64,000 nucleotides of DNA, taken from positions 577,001-641,000 of the forward strand of contig NZ_CP019640.1 of assembly GCF_001999905.1 (NCBI RefSeq), read 5' to 3'. Made by a program: the position numbers and the translations under genes. The notes under the pieces are model-generated. The model made no database searches and had not been told where the DNA came from. It saw only the letters and a program-made list of their open reading frames with translations. The DNA is from Planococcus lenghuensis. GTDB taxonomy: Bacteria; Bacillota; Bacilli; Bacillales_A; Planococcaceae. Of this stretch, positions 50,283 through 59,082 are shown piece after piece. Positions within the stretch are counted from its first letter, which is position 1, and the number at the start of each line of letters is the position of its first letter.

Positions 50283-52325
50283 ATGGAAGAAAAGACACTC
50301 GATTTAGACGGCAAGCTGAATGATGTATTTGCCGGCCGCGTCGTCCGGAAGGATCTAACGAAACTCATTAAAGAAGGCGCGAACGTGCCAGTCTACGTGC
50401 TTGAATACCTGCTCGGCATGTATGCCGCAACTGACGACGAGGAAAGCATCCAGCAGGGAGTAGAGCGAGTGAAGAAAATCCTGTCGGATAATTTCGTTCG
50501 TCCGGATGAAGCGGAAAAGGTGAAATCCCGAATCCGCGAGTTAGGGCAATACTCAATCATCGATAAAGTGACAGTTGCGCTAAATCCAAAGATCGATACG
50601 TACGAAGCAGAGTTTTCGAACCTTGGTTTGAAAGGTGTGCCCATTGCTGCAAATTACGTAAAGGAGTTTGATAAGCTCCTCGTCGGCGGTATTTGGTGTA
50701 TGGTCAAAATCGATTATTTCTATGATGAAGAACTGCGGTCGATGAATCCTTTTAGCGTCAGCAGCCTGCAGCCGATTCAAATGCCAAACATGGACCTTAA
50801 TGAAGTATTCGAGGGACGTCGTCATTTTACAAAAGACGAGTGGATTGATGCATTGATTCGTTCAACGGGGATGGAGCCGACGCAACTAGAAGAGCGAGTG
50901 AAGTGGCATTTGCTGCTCCGGCTCGTTCCGCTTGTTGAGAATAACTTCAATATGTGTGAGCTCGGGCCAAGGGGGACAGGGAAATCGCATGTCTATAAGG
51001 AGATTTCGCCAAACTCAATTTTAGTATCAGGGGGGCAATCAACAGTCGCCAATCTTTTCTATAATATGTCTTCTCGAAAAATCGGTCTCGTCGGTATGTG
51101 GGACTGTGTCGCATTTGATGAGGTGGCCGGAATCCGTTTTAAGGATAAAGACGGTATCCAGATCATGAAGGACTATATGGCTTCTGGATCCTTTGCAAGA
51201 GGAAAAGAAGAAAAGAACGCTTCCGCTTCCATGGTCTTTGTCGGGAATATCAATCAAAGTGTCGATGTGCTCCTGAAGACATCTCATCTCTTCGCTCCAT
51301 TCCCGGAAGAAATGGCGAGTGACACGGCATTCTTCGACCGGATGCATCATTACATGCCAGGATGGGAAATCCCGAAAATGCGTCCGGATTTTTTCACTGA
51401 TCGATATGGTTTCATCGTTGATTATGTAGCGGAATTTTTCCGGGAAATGCGGAAGCGTTCGTTTGCGGACTCGATTGATCGATACTTCAAGTTGGGAAAC
51501 AACCTGAACCAGCGGGACACCATTGCGGTCCGTAAAACGGTATCTGGTATGGTTAAACTCATCTACCCGAATGGTGAATACACGAAAGAGGATATCGAAG
51601 AAATCTTGAGGTATGCACTGGAAGGCCGTCGCCGTGTGAAAGAACAGCTGAAGAAAATTGGCGGGATGGAATTCTACGATGTCATGTTCTCTTATATCGA
51701 TAAAGAATCCTTGGAAGAAGAATTCGTCTCCGTCCCAGAACAAGGCGGCGGGAAACTGATTCCTGAAGGTATGGGCAAGCCGGGTCATGTCTACGTCGTC
51801 GGGCAAAGCGACTCCGGCATGATCGGTGTATATAAGCTTGAGAACCAAGTATTCAGCGGCACTGGAAAGTTCAATAAAACGGGAGTGAATGCTCACCGTG
51901 GAGCAAGAGAAAATCTTGACACAGCTTTCCGCTACTTCACCGCAAATAGCAAAAGCATCAGCAATACCATCACGACTAAAACGAAAGATTATATGATGTA
52001 TATCAGTGATCTACAGGGAATCGGGTTGACCGAGCAGCTGGGTATTGCAGAACTGATCGGTCTCTGTTCAGCAGCGTTGGAAAAACCAGTTCAGGATAGC
52101 ACAGTGATTATTGGAAACATGACAGTAGGCGGGACGATCTCGAAGGTAGAGGAATTCGCGAACGTATTGCAAGTGTGTGTGGATGCAGGTGCGAAGCGAG
52201 TGCTGATACCAGCAGCGTCGGTAGTAGATTTTCAGACAGTGCCGTCGGATTTGTTGGTTAAGATCACGCCGATGTTTTACTCGGATCCGATTGATGCAGT
52301 GTATAAGGCGCTGGGAGTTCAATAA
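50283..52325 (+). CDS. brxL: BREX Lon-like protein BrxL
   Basis: BrxL is the last gene of type 1 BREX. It is an AAA+ protein that forms ring assemblies on DNA and has a Lon-protease-like C-terminus. This 680-residue copy has the Walker A GPRGTGKSH (residues 228-236) and GMWDCVAFDEVAGI as Walker B. The C-terminal domain includes VGGTISKVEEFANVLQVC and KRVLIPAAS, recalling Lon, but the usual catalytic Ser motif (GPSAG) is not evident, as noted for the family. The operon ends here. Confidence 0.95.
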   Translation: MEEKTLDLDGKLNDVFAGRVVRKDLTKLIKEGANVPVYVLEYLLGMYAATDDEESIQQGVERVKKILSDNFVRPDEAEKVKSRIRELGQYSIIDKVTVALNPKIDTYEAEFSNLGLKGVPIAANYVKEFDKLLVGGIWCMVKIDYFYDEELRSMNPFSVSSLQPIQMPNMDLNEVFEGRRHFTKDEWIDALIRSTGMEPTQLEERVKWHLLLRLVPLVENNFNMCELGPRGTGKSHVYKEISPNSILVSGGQSTVANLFYNMSSRKIGLVGMWDCVAFDEVAGIRFKDKDGIQIMKDYMASGSFARGKEEKNASASMVFVGNINQSVDVLLKTSHLFAPFPEEMASDTAFFDRMHHYMPGWEIPKMRPDFFTDRYGFIVDYVAEFFREMRKRSFADSIDRYFKLGNNLNQRDTIAVRKTVSGMVKLIYPNGEYTKEDIEEILRYALEGRRRVKEQLKKIGGMEFYDVMFSYIDKESLEEEFVSVPEQGGGKLIPEGMGKPGHVYVVGQSDSGMIGVYKLENQVFSGTGKFNKTGVNAHRGARENLDTAFRYFTANSKSISNTITTKTKDYMMYISDLQGIGLTEQLGIAELIGLCSAALEKPVQDSTVIIGNMTVGGTISKVEEFANVLQVCVDAGAKRVLIPAASVVDFQTVPSDLLVKITPMFYSDPIDAVYKALGVQ

Positions 52326-52579
52326 TTAGAATTTAAAAACTTACTTACTCTTTAAAAAATGATGTGGCAGGAACATTTATACTAAAGAAATAATAAATGC
52401 TAGATGTAGAGTTTTAGAGGTGGAATGGAGTAAGATGTGTAAGATAGGATATATAGAATGAGAAATCTAAGTGATATATTAGAAGATACTTTCTTGTTAG
52501 ATTTATGAGGTGTTATGCGGTTTTTTATTATGCAGATTTTATAAATTAGGTAGCTATAATGAAAAGAAGGTGAAATATT

Positions 52580-53722
52580 ATGACTCAAATTAAATCATTT
52601 AGAGTAAAAAAGTATAGAGGAATTGATACAAGTAGCTTCGAAGGGTTATCGAATATTAACTTGTTTGTAGGAGATAATAATACTGGCAAGACATCAATTC
52701 TAGAAGCGCTACAATTAATGTCTAATACTCCTCCTAAACAGAACTTTTTAACTGTATCTAGATTAAGAGAGAGAAGTATCATGCCCTATAGATATGGTAC
52801 TTCATCTATGGAGCTATTAGAATGGTTATTCCCAAAAAACAAACAGAAGGAATTAGAAAGTATAAGTCTCTCTTTTGAAAAGGGTGAAGAAAAACTTGAT
52901 TTCACATGGGAGCCTAGTTTTGAAGAGGTTTATGAAAGCCAACTAAAATCTAATTTTCATGATTCAAGAATTAAACAAGAAGAATTAGAATATGAAAATA
53001 TGCTTGATTTAGACGAAGAAACTGAAATAAAAGTATTAAATGTGACTATGAGAGCGAAAAGAAATGATGTGGAATTGTCAACTATAGATTTTAGCTTTAT
53101 TGAGTCAGCTATTAGACCAGCATTAAATTCTGATTCTCCGATTCATTCTTATCACAGTCGTTTCATATCTTCTGTTGACCATAGGCTGATTCCTTTTTCA
53201 GCAAAAGCATTTAATGACTTAATTAAGTCAGGGCATAGAGATCTTTTAATTGAAATACTACAAAGATTTGATAAGAAAATTCATAATATAGAGTTGTTGA
53301 TGGATGATGGAGTCGGTCGAAGATCTGTAGCTGTCCCATACATCGCTCACGAAGATTTAGGTTTAGTTCCTATGTCGATGTTCGGAGATGGATTAAGAAA
53401 AGCTGTAACGTTAACGTTAGCAGTTATTTCTTCAAAGTCTGAAGTTCTTTTGATTGATGAGATTGAAACAGGAATCCACACAGATATGATGAGTTCGTTC
53501 TTTCAGTGGTTTAATACATTATGTAAAAAATATGATGTTCAAGTCTTTGCTACCACTCATAGTTTAGAAGCGTTAGATGGTCTATTGAAAATCAACCAAG
53601 GGGATTTTGATAGAATTGTAGTATATAGATTAGAAAAAAGAAACGGAACAACAAAAGTTAAGCGGTTTTCTGGCGAACAACTTCATAAGGTGCGTTTTAT
53701 TCTCGGACAGGAAGTAAGATGA
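52580..53722 (+). CDS. OLD-type AAA ATPase (split system, ATPase part)
   Basis: This 380-residue ATPase of the OLD/AAA_15 ABC-like class has Walker A GDNNTGKT (residues 31-38), the signature-like region near 270 and Walker B LLIDEIETGIH with Asp293-Glu294, then FATTHSLEAL with the switch His. In OLD and GajA the ATPase is fused to a TOPRIM nuclease. Here the TOPRIM protein is encoded by the next gene, which overlaps by four bases. The pair resembles PARIS (AriA/AriB). The codons are AT-rich, unlike the BREX operon just before, so it is a separate arrival. Confidence 0.85.
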   Translation: MTQIKSFRVKKYRGIDTSSFEGLSNINLFVGDNNTGKTSILEALQLMSNTPPKQNFLTVSRLRERSIMPYRYGTSSMELLEWLFPKNKQKELESISLSFEKGEEKLDFTWEPSFEEVYESQLKSNFHDSRIKQEELEYENMLDLDEETEIKVLNVTMRAKRNDVELSTIDFSFIESAIRPALNSDSPIHSYHSRFISSVDHRLIPFSAKAFNDLIKSGHRDLLIEILQRFDKKIHNIELLMDDGVGRRSVAVPYIAHEDLGLVPMSMFGDGLRKAVTLTLAVISSKSEVLLIDEIETGIHTDMMSSFFQWFNTLCKKYDVQVFATTHSLEALDGLLKINQGDFDRIVVYRLEKRNGTTKVKRFSGEQLHKVRFILGQEVR

Positions 53723-54486
53723 CTATGAGCAAATACTATTTTTTTGTTGTGGAAGGTGTCCATGACACTGCAGCTATTGGGAAAATTTTAAGAAAAAAAG
53801 GGTTTAGTAACAAAAGGCTTATGAAAGATGTCGATAGCTATTGGGAGAGGATAATTCCAAAGAGTTTCCCTCACAATGGAGATTTGCAGAAAAGAGTTCC
53901 CACACCTGACTTTTATCAAAATGATGCTGTTTCAATAGGTGTGTTAAATGCGGGAGGAGAAACAGAAATAGCATCCGCTATCGAAGGTTCACTGCTTAAT
54001 CTATCTATTGATGATTTAAATGGAATAGCAATTTTTTGTGATGCCGATTCTTTGGAAGCCAAAGACAAATTCGATTACATCTACAAAAGCATTCAAAATA
54101 TTGAAGATGAAGAGATTCGGAACTTTTTTTATGATGTACAATTCAATAATATAAAAAATTCAAACTGCAAAGCAGGAATCTTTATTTTCCCTGATAATAA
54201 TTCGACTGGGACTTTAGAAGATTTTCTCCTATTAGGTGGAGAAAGAGAATATGCTGACTTATATGATTCAGCACAGCTTTATATTGAGAATATACCCGAT
54301 ACATATACTAGCAAGTGGAAACCTTCGAGTAAAAACAAAGTACTGGTTGGAGTTATAGCAAATGTATTAAAACCAGGAAAGGCAAACCAAGTTTCTATTT
54401 TAGACAATGAATGGATTACAGAGGAATCATTGAAAGATACCAATCAGAAAGAACTAAAGGGTTTTTTGGATAATTTACTAATATAA
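53719..54486 (+). CDS. TOPRIM-type (DUF3226-like) partner protein
   Basis: This 255-residue protein has a TOPRIM-like layout: FFVVEGVHDTAAIGK near the start (the conserved Glu, with HD) and GIAIFCDADSLEAKDKF (the DxD) near residue 115. GVLNAGGETEIASAI lies between. DUF3226 proteins of this build are encoded next to OLD-type ATPases. The likely function is a nuclease or effector released or activated by the ATPase on phage infection. It overlaps the ATPase gene by four bases. The start at 53719 could instead be the ATG at 53725. Confidence 0.78.
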   Translation: MTMSKYYFFVVEGVHDTAAIGKILRKKGFSNKRLMKDVDSYWERIIPKSFPHNGDLQKRVPTPDFYQNDAVSIGVLNAGGETEIASAIEGSLLNLSIDDLNGIAIFCDADSLEAKDKFDYIYKSIQNIEDEEIRNFFYDVQFNNIKNSNCKAGIFIFPDNNSTGTLEDFLLLGGEREYADLYDSAQLYIENIPDTYTSKWKPSSKNKVLVGVIANVLKPGKANQVSILDNEWITEESLKDTNQKELKGFLDNLLI

Positions 54487-54654
54487 GGCAAGTTAGGAAT
54501 CAGGTCCCTGTGTCAAACACAATTCACTACAATATAATCTAACTCAAGATTCTGCTCCAATCTAATACCACCTGCTTCAATATTTGATAGTCACAGCGGG
54601 ATGCTTGTGTCTCTCTTGAGTAAGAAAAGTGCGACATATCTATACACAATGACG

Positions 54655-54692
54655 AAAACCGCCGTTCCCTTCCTGAGACCGGCGTTTTTTTT
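54655..54692 (+). terminator. Terminator-like hairpin with T run
   Basis: CGCCG (54660-54664) pairs with CGGCG (54680-54684) between A and T runs, 170 bases past the TOPRIM gene stop. A CCCTGTGTCA motif lies at 54506-54515. Confidence 0.6.
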
Positions 54693-54774
54693 ACATTAAA
54701 AGCCCGGAACAGGTAGCGCCATCCACCCGTTTTCAGGGCGATGAAACGACTAAACTTAACGAACAGAGACAACG

Positions 54775-55022
54775 CATGAAATAGGAAGAGTTCAAGCGGA
54801 TAAAAGAAGCGACGTATTTATCGACGGAAAAGACTGCGACACATCGGGCGATTCTATGTTTCTTTTACATTAGCATGAACGGATGAAGGAGTTTTTAGTG
54901 CTGGTGTATTTTGCATTACACAGCTGGAGGGAGTGTTCGCGCAACTTAAGGGCTACATGACGTTCGAGGACTATGCGATGGAGGAGCTCCACGGGGATTT
55001 GACACAGCTTATGAAACTGTAG
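54775..55022 (+). pseudogene. Decayed N-terminal piece of a DUF2397 (JetA-like) gene
   Basis: The three frames together give the start of a DUF2397 protein: EEFKRIKEATYLSTEKTA then HRAIL with FYI, then in another frame HERMKEFL, and in a third GVFAQLKGYMTFEDYAMEEL ending DLTQL. In-frame stops and at least two shifts separate them. DUF2397 is the JetA-type subunit of a Wadjet class that blocks plasmids. Only the first about 80 residues remain; no jetB, jetC or jetD follows. The surrounding 54487-55291 holds no intact gene. Confidence 0.7.
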
Positions 55023-55291
55023 TTTTTGTTAAAACAACCGTCCTGTTCTATTCGTAATCAGTGATTAAGGAAAAAAACAACATTGGTTTCTGGCTCAGTG
55101 CGACGGGAAATTGAAAAGCTGTTCGTAAGAAAAGGCACTTAAATTTAAATGACTGAACAGAATAAGAGACTTGAGAATCAATGTCTGAATAGACCAATGT
55201 ACTTATTGTAACCTAATTCAAATTTACTATTATTTTACAACCAGTTGTACTATAATTATGATAACAATTATTGAAATATTGGAGAAAATCG

Positions 55292-58200
55292 ATGGAAAAA
55301 TTCACAGCAAACTATTGTTACTCGAATTCAAATTTCATCATTGCCGGCTTGCCCGCCAAGAAAGTCATACACGAGCACACTAATCTGTGTAACGTCGTGC
55401 AAAATTTGATTTGTAGAGGCAACCCTACAATCGCATCTGACTTCTTACGGAATGAGTTTGGGTTGAAACGGAAGTATATCGAGGAATTGGCGGAAGTGAA
55501 GTTCCTTTCTAATGAGGATCTGGATTGGGAACGTTCAATCAAAGGTGATGATGGCAATTTTGATTACCCGGCGTTGCAGTTTTATGATGACCTAAAACAG
55601 ATTTTGAATTCAGCCGGTTTTATCCGAAACTTGGTCTGTGCTGAATATCCGATAACTGAAATTCTGCCTGACACAAGCCAAGAGTTCGCGAAACAACAAG
55701 TCGATTTCTACATTCCGTTAATGAAAACGGTCATTGAAGTGGATGGGAACGGGCATAAGAATCAGCTGGAGTTAGATAAGAAACGGGATATAGCGCTACG
55801 AAAAGAAGGAATTGACGTAATCCGGATTTCCACAAAGGAAATCAGACAGCGGGATTACGCACGGTTCAAAAATGAGTTCAGAGAAATTTATAAGAAGTAC
55901 ATAGATAAGATTAAACAATATGAGTATGCGCTGAATGCAGATCAGAGCCAATTCAAGATTCAGCAAGGTCTATCAACTATCGCAAGGTTTCAGGTATTTG
56001 TGTTGGAACTTCTCGATAGGGGTGTCTTGTCTCTTTCCAGTCCGGCATGGCAATTCCAAGTCAAGGAAGATAACGATCGACAATTGTTGAAGCTTGCCCT
56101 GAAAGACTTGAATTACTGGATACAGAACGTAGCTTCATTGTTTAACACGCGAGTTTCACTGCCAAAGACTTTAATCAGTATAAGTAAGAAAAATCAACAA
56201 AAGGCGGAAGACAAAGGTGTAATCCGGATTGACCAAAATTTATGCAAGCGGTGGGATGATGAAGTTCAGGAAGAGGGCCTCTACTTTATCCGGACGGATT
56301 TTGATGATGAAGCGAATTACTTCAAGCTGAAAACGAATGAAACTGTTGTTTACTCGCTCAGCGCGGAAACACATGGCCGTAACTTACGGTTTCTATTGGC
56401 AAACCTTTTTGGTTTCCAGGATTTCAATGGCGGCCAGCTGGAGATCATCATCAATTGTTTGAATGGTCAAGATACCATCGGGCTCCTTCCGACAAGCGGC
56501 GGAAAATCCTTAACGTATCAATTATGTGTTTTACTTCAGCCTGCGATCAGTTTTGTAGTGGTACCGATAAAATCATTGATGGTTGACCAGATTGAGAATC
56601 TGAAGCAGAAACATCATATTACGCATGCCAGTTACATAAACGGAGATTTAAAATCCCGCGAAGCCTCGGAGCGATTGAATGCATTCTCGGAAGGAAAGTA
56701 TTCCTTTATGGTGATCTCGCCGGAGCGGTTCCAAATGCAAGGGTTCCGTGATGAGCTCGAAACGATTAACCGGAAGAGCGCATTGGCGCTGGCGGTTATT
56801 GATGAAGTGCATTGCTTATCAGAATGGGGGCATGACTTCCGGACATCTTATTTAGCTCTTGCAAATACGATCAGAAAATACGCGCCTTCCACGAGATTTT
56901 TGGCGCTTACTGCGACAGCTTCATCAAAAGTACTTAAAGATGTGATGAGTGAGTTGGAAATTTCCAGTAAAGATGTCGTTACCATCTCTTCATTCACTAG
57001 ACCGGAACTTAAATTCGACATTATGCCTGTCACCAAAAAGAATAGAAAAGAATCATTAGTGGAAGTGCTGAGGTCCATTTCTGCGACTCATGCGGAGAGC
57101 GACCAAAAAGGACCGACTGTCGTCTTCACGCAAGTGGTAAATGGAAAAGAGGGTTGTTATGAATTAAGCCATTTAGCGGAAATAGCTGCCAATGTCAGAA
57201 CAGGCTATTATTCAGGAAGCCAGCCTAAAAAGTACACGGGTCGTTCTTATACGGAAGATAAAGACCGGACACAAAGAATGTTCATGAATGATGAAATCGA
57301 TTCCTTGTTTGCCACAAAAGCGTTTGGTATGGGCATTGATAAAGCAAACATCAGGCATACCATCCACTACGGTATTCCGAATTCTCTCGAATCGTTTTAT
57401 CAAGAGGCCGGACGGGCCGGGAGAGATAAATATCCTTCCAGATGTCTTGTTCTTTATACAAAGGACGACCTCACTCCTTTTCAGGAAAAAGCATTATTCA
57501 GTCTCGAAACGAATACAGCTGCAATTGAAAAGGCAAGGAAAGAAGTTTCCGGCGATTTGAGCACCCTCTTGTTTTTCATGAAAGAGAACTTAATGGAAGT
57601 TGAACGGGAAGCTCAACAGATTACAGCCTTTTATGATAAAAACATCGCTAATAAAAAAGGTACGGTGAGAATCGGATTTGGCCAAAAAGAAGATGCGGAA
57701 AAAATGATCTATAAGCTGGCGTTGATCGGAATAGTAGAAGATTGGACCAATGATTGGAGAAGCAGGCATTATGAGGTCGAGCTGGCTGACTGGACAGAAG
57801 CATCAGTCATCGGGAAACTGTCGGAACATATACGAAAGTACGACTACGGCTTTTCCGTCTCAGAAAACCAATTGACAGCAAGTGATGAACCATTTGTCAA
57901 AAAAGTCCTTCTCATTCTTCTTCAGTGGTACAACGACAATATCATTTATTCCAGAAAAAGATCCATGTTGTTAATGAAACAAGTGGCAGATGAATTTACC
58001 GATAGTGAATCGCTCCAGAAGAGAATTGAGACATATTTTAAACGCAACGATGATGTTTATTTCCTGGAAAATACAGCAGCTAAAAAAGAAAAGATTAAGG
58101 ATTGGTATCGAGTTTTCTATGTTCAGGAGGAAGGAAAAGAGGATGTGCCTCGGGCTATAAATTCTATCGATGAGCTTGAAATTACACTTGGCCGCTTCCT

Positions 58201-58567
58201 TGAAAGTTACCGGGATGATATCAGCTTGAATCTAATTTCAGGGTTTGTTCAGCTAGTGAAGAATAATTTTGAATCTGTGGATGGAAGAGCGCGAATGGGT
58301 GCAGCGGTAACGAGAATTGTTCAAATGGAAGACAAGGACAGACAGGAAATGATCGGTTCAATTTTAAAGATTTCTGACCTGTATCTAAATGATGGACAAA
58401 AGCAAGAGCTAAGCAACACCTTGATCAGCAACGGGCTCAACCAAATGGCTGATTTAAAATTGATCCATCGGCGGCTTCAGGATGAATTCAGTTATGGAAG
58501 CATGGTGAAAGAGCTCTATTCTGTCATAAAAGAGAGAGCGGGAGGGGGATACCCATGGGAAATGTAG
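55292..58567 (+). CDS. RecQ-type helicase with N-terminal nuclease-like domain
   Basis: This 1091-residue protein joins two parts. Residues about 120-200 have a Vsr/DUF559-like PD-(D/E)XK core: QVDFYIP with Asp138, IEVDGNGH with Glu149-Asp151 and an RIS strand after it. From about 370 there is a RecQ helicase: PTSGGKS (400-406), DEVHCLSEWGHDFR (504-517), LALTATAS and YQEAGRAGRDKYPSR. A long C-terminal region follows. The start at 55292 follows TTGGAGA. The next gene overlaps it by 13 bases. The build suggests unwinding coupled to cutting of foreign DNA; activity is inference. Confidence 0.87.
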   Translation: MEKFTANYCYSNSNFIIAGLPAKKVIHEHTNLCNVVQNLICRGNPTIASDFLRNEFGLKRKYIEELAEVKFLSNEDLDWERSIKGDDGNFDYPALQFYDDLKQILNSAGFIRNLVCAEYPITEILPDTSQEFAKQQVDFYIPLMKTVIEVDGNGHKNQLELDKKRDIALRKEGIDVIRISTKEIRQRDYARFKNEFREIYKKYIDKIKQYEYALNADQSQFKIQQGLSTIARFQVFVLELLDRGVLSLSSPAWQFQVKEDNDRQLLKLALKDLNYWIQNVASLFNTRVSLPKTLISISKKNQQKAEDKGVIRIDQNLCKRWDDEVQEEGLYFIRTDFDDEANYFKLKTNETVVYSLSAETHGRNLRFLLANLFGFQDFNGGQLEIIINCLNGQDTIGLLPTSGGKSLTYQLCVLLQPAISFVVVPIKSLMVDQIENLKQKHHITHASYINGDLKSREASERLNAFSEGKYSFMVISPERFQMQGFRDELETINRKSALALAVIDEVHCLSEWGHDFRTSYLALANTIRKYAPSTRFLALTATASSKVLKDVMSELEISSKDVVTISSFTRPELKFDIMPVTKKNRKESLVEVLRSISATHAESDQKGPTVVFTQVVNGKEGCYELSHLAEIAANVRTGYYSGSQPKKYTGRSYTEDKDRTQRMFMNDEIDSLFATKAFGMGIDKANIRHTIHYGIPNSLESFYQEAGRAGRDKYPSRCLVLYTKDDLTPFQEKALFSLETNTAAIEKARKEVSGDLSTLLFFMKENLMEVEREAQQITAFYDKNIANKKGTVRIGFGQKEDAEKMIYKLALIGIVEDWTNDWRSRHYEVELADWTEASVIGKLSEHIRKYDYGFSVSENQLTASDEPFVKKVLLILLQWYNDNIIYSRKRSMLLMKQVADEFTDSESLQKRIETYFKRNDDVYFLENTAAKKEKIKDWYRVFYVQEEGKEDVPRAINSIDELEITLGRFLESYRDDISLNLISGFVQLVKNNFESVDGRARMGAAVTRIVQMEDKDRQEMIGSILKISDLYLNDGQKQELSNTLISNGLNQMADLKLIHRRLQDEFSYGSMVKELYSVIKERAGGGYPWEM

Positions 58568-59007
58568 ACCATATCGAACAGCTGGAAGAATATATCGACG
58601 TATTAGGCGAGGAAGTTGAACGCGTCAAAAAGGCATCCGAGTACCTGAAGATGATCGAACGATTCCAGGAGGATGTATCCAAAACATCGGCAGGATTGCT
58701 GCAGACAAAGAAACAGCTAAAGATTCACCAAGAAACAGTAGAAGGAAAGTTGGAATTATTCCAGACCTCCTCGAGAAATATAGAAGCGCGCCAGCAATCG
58801 ATTGAAAATGGGCAATCGGTTCTTCTGAAGAAGTTAGAGCAAGTTACTGAAGAGAACCTGAAGTTAAACAAGCAATTGCTTCGTTGGCAGGATAATCAAA
58901 AAGCGGAGTTGAAGAAAGCTTCTACCGAAAGAAAGAAATTTCTGTGGGCGGGAATGGCCGTTAACTTATTAATCGGGGGAGGAGTAATTTATTTGCTGTT
59001 AGTTTAA
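58555..59007 (+). CDS. Coiled-coil protein with C-terminal membrane anchor
   Basis: This 150-residue protein is a continuous helical coiled coil (heptad-like Glu/Lys/Leu spacing from residue 6 to 125) ending in a single transmembrane helix, FLWAGMAVNLLIGGGVIYLLL. It overlaps the helicase gene by 13 bases and has a GGGAGGGGG ribosome site, so the two are coupled. It could tether or sense the helicase at the membrane. No family is recognised. Confidence 0.72.
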   Translation: MGNVDHIEQLEEYIDVLGEEVERVKKASEYLKMIERFQEDVSKTSAGLLQTKKQLKIHQETVEGKLELFQTSSRNIEARQQSIENGQSVLLKKLEQVTEENLKLNKQLLRWQDNQKAELKKASTERKKFLWAGMAVNLLIGGGVIYLLLV

Positions 59008-59082
59008 ATTGCTTGAAATATTCCAATGAAAGGGCATAGAGATATACCCATTTCAATAAAAATACGTTAAACAGGAGGCTTA

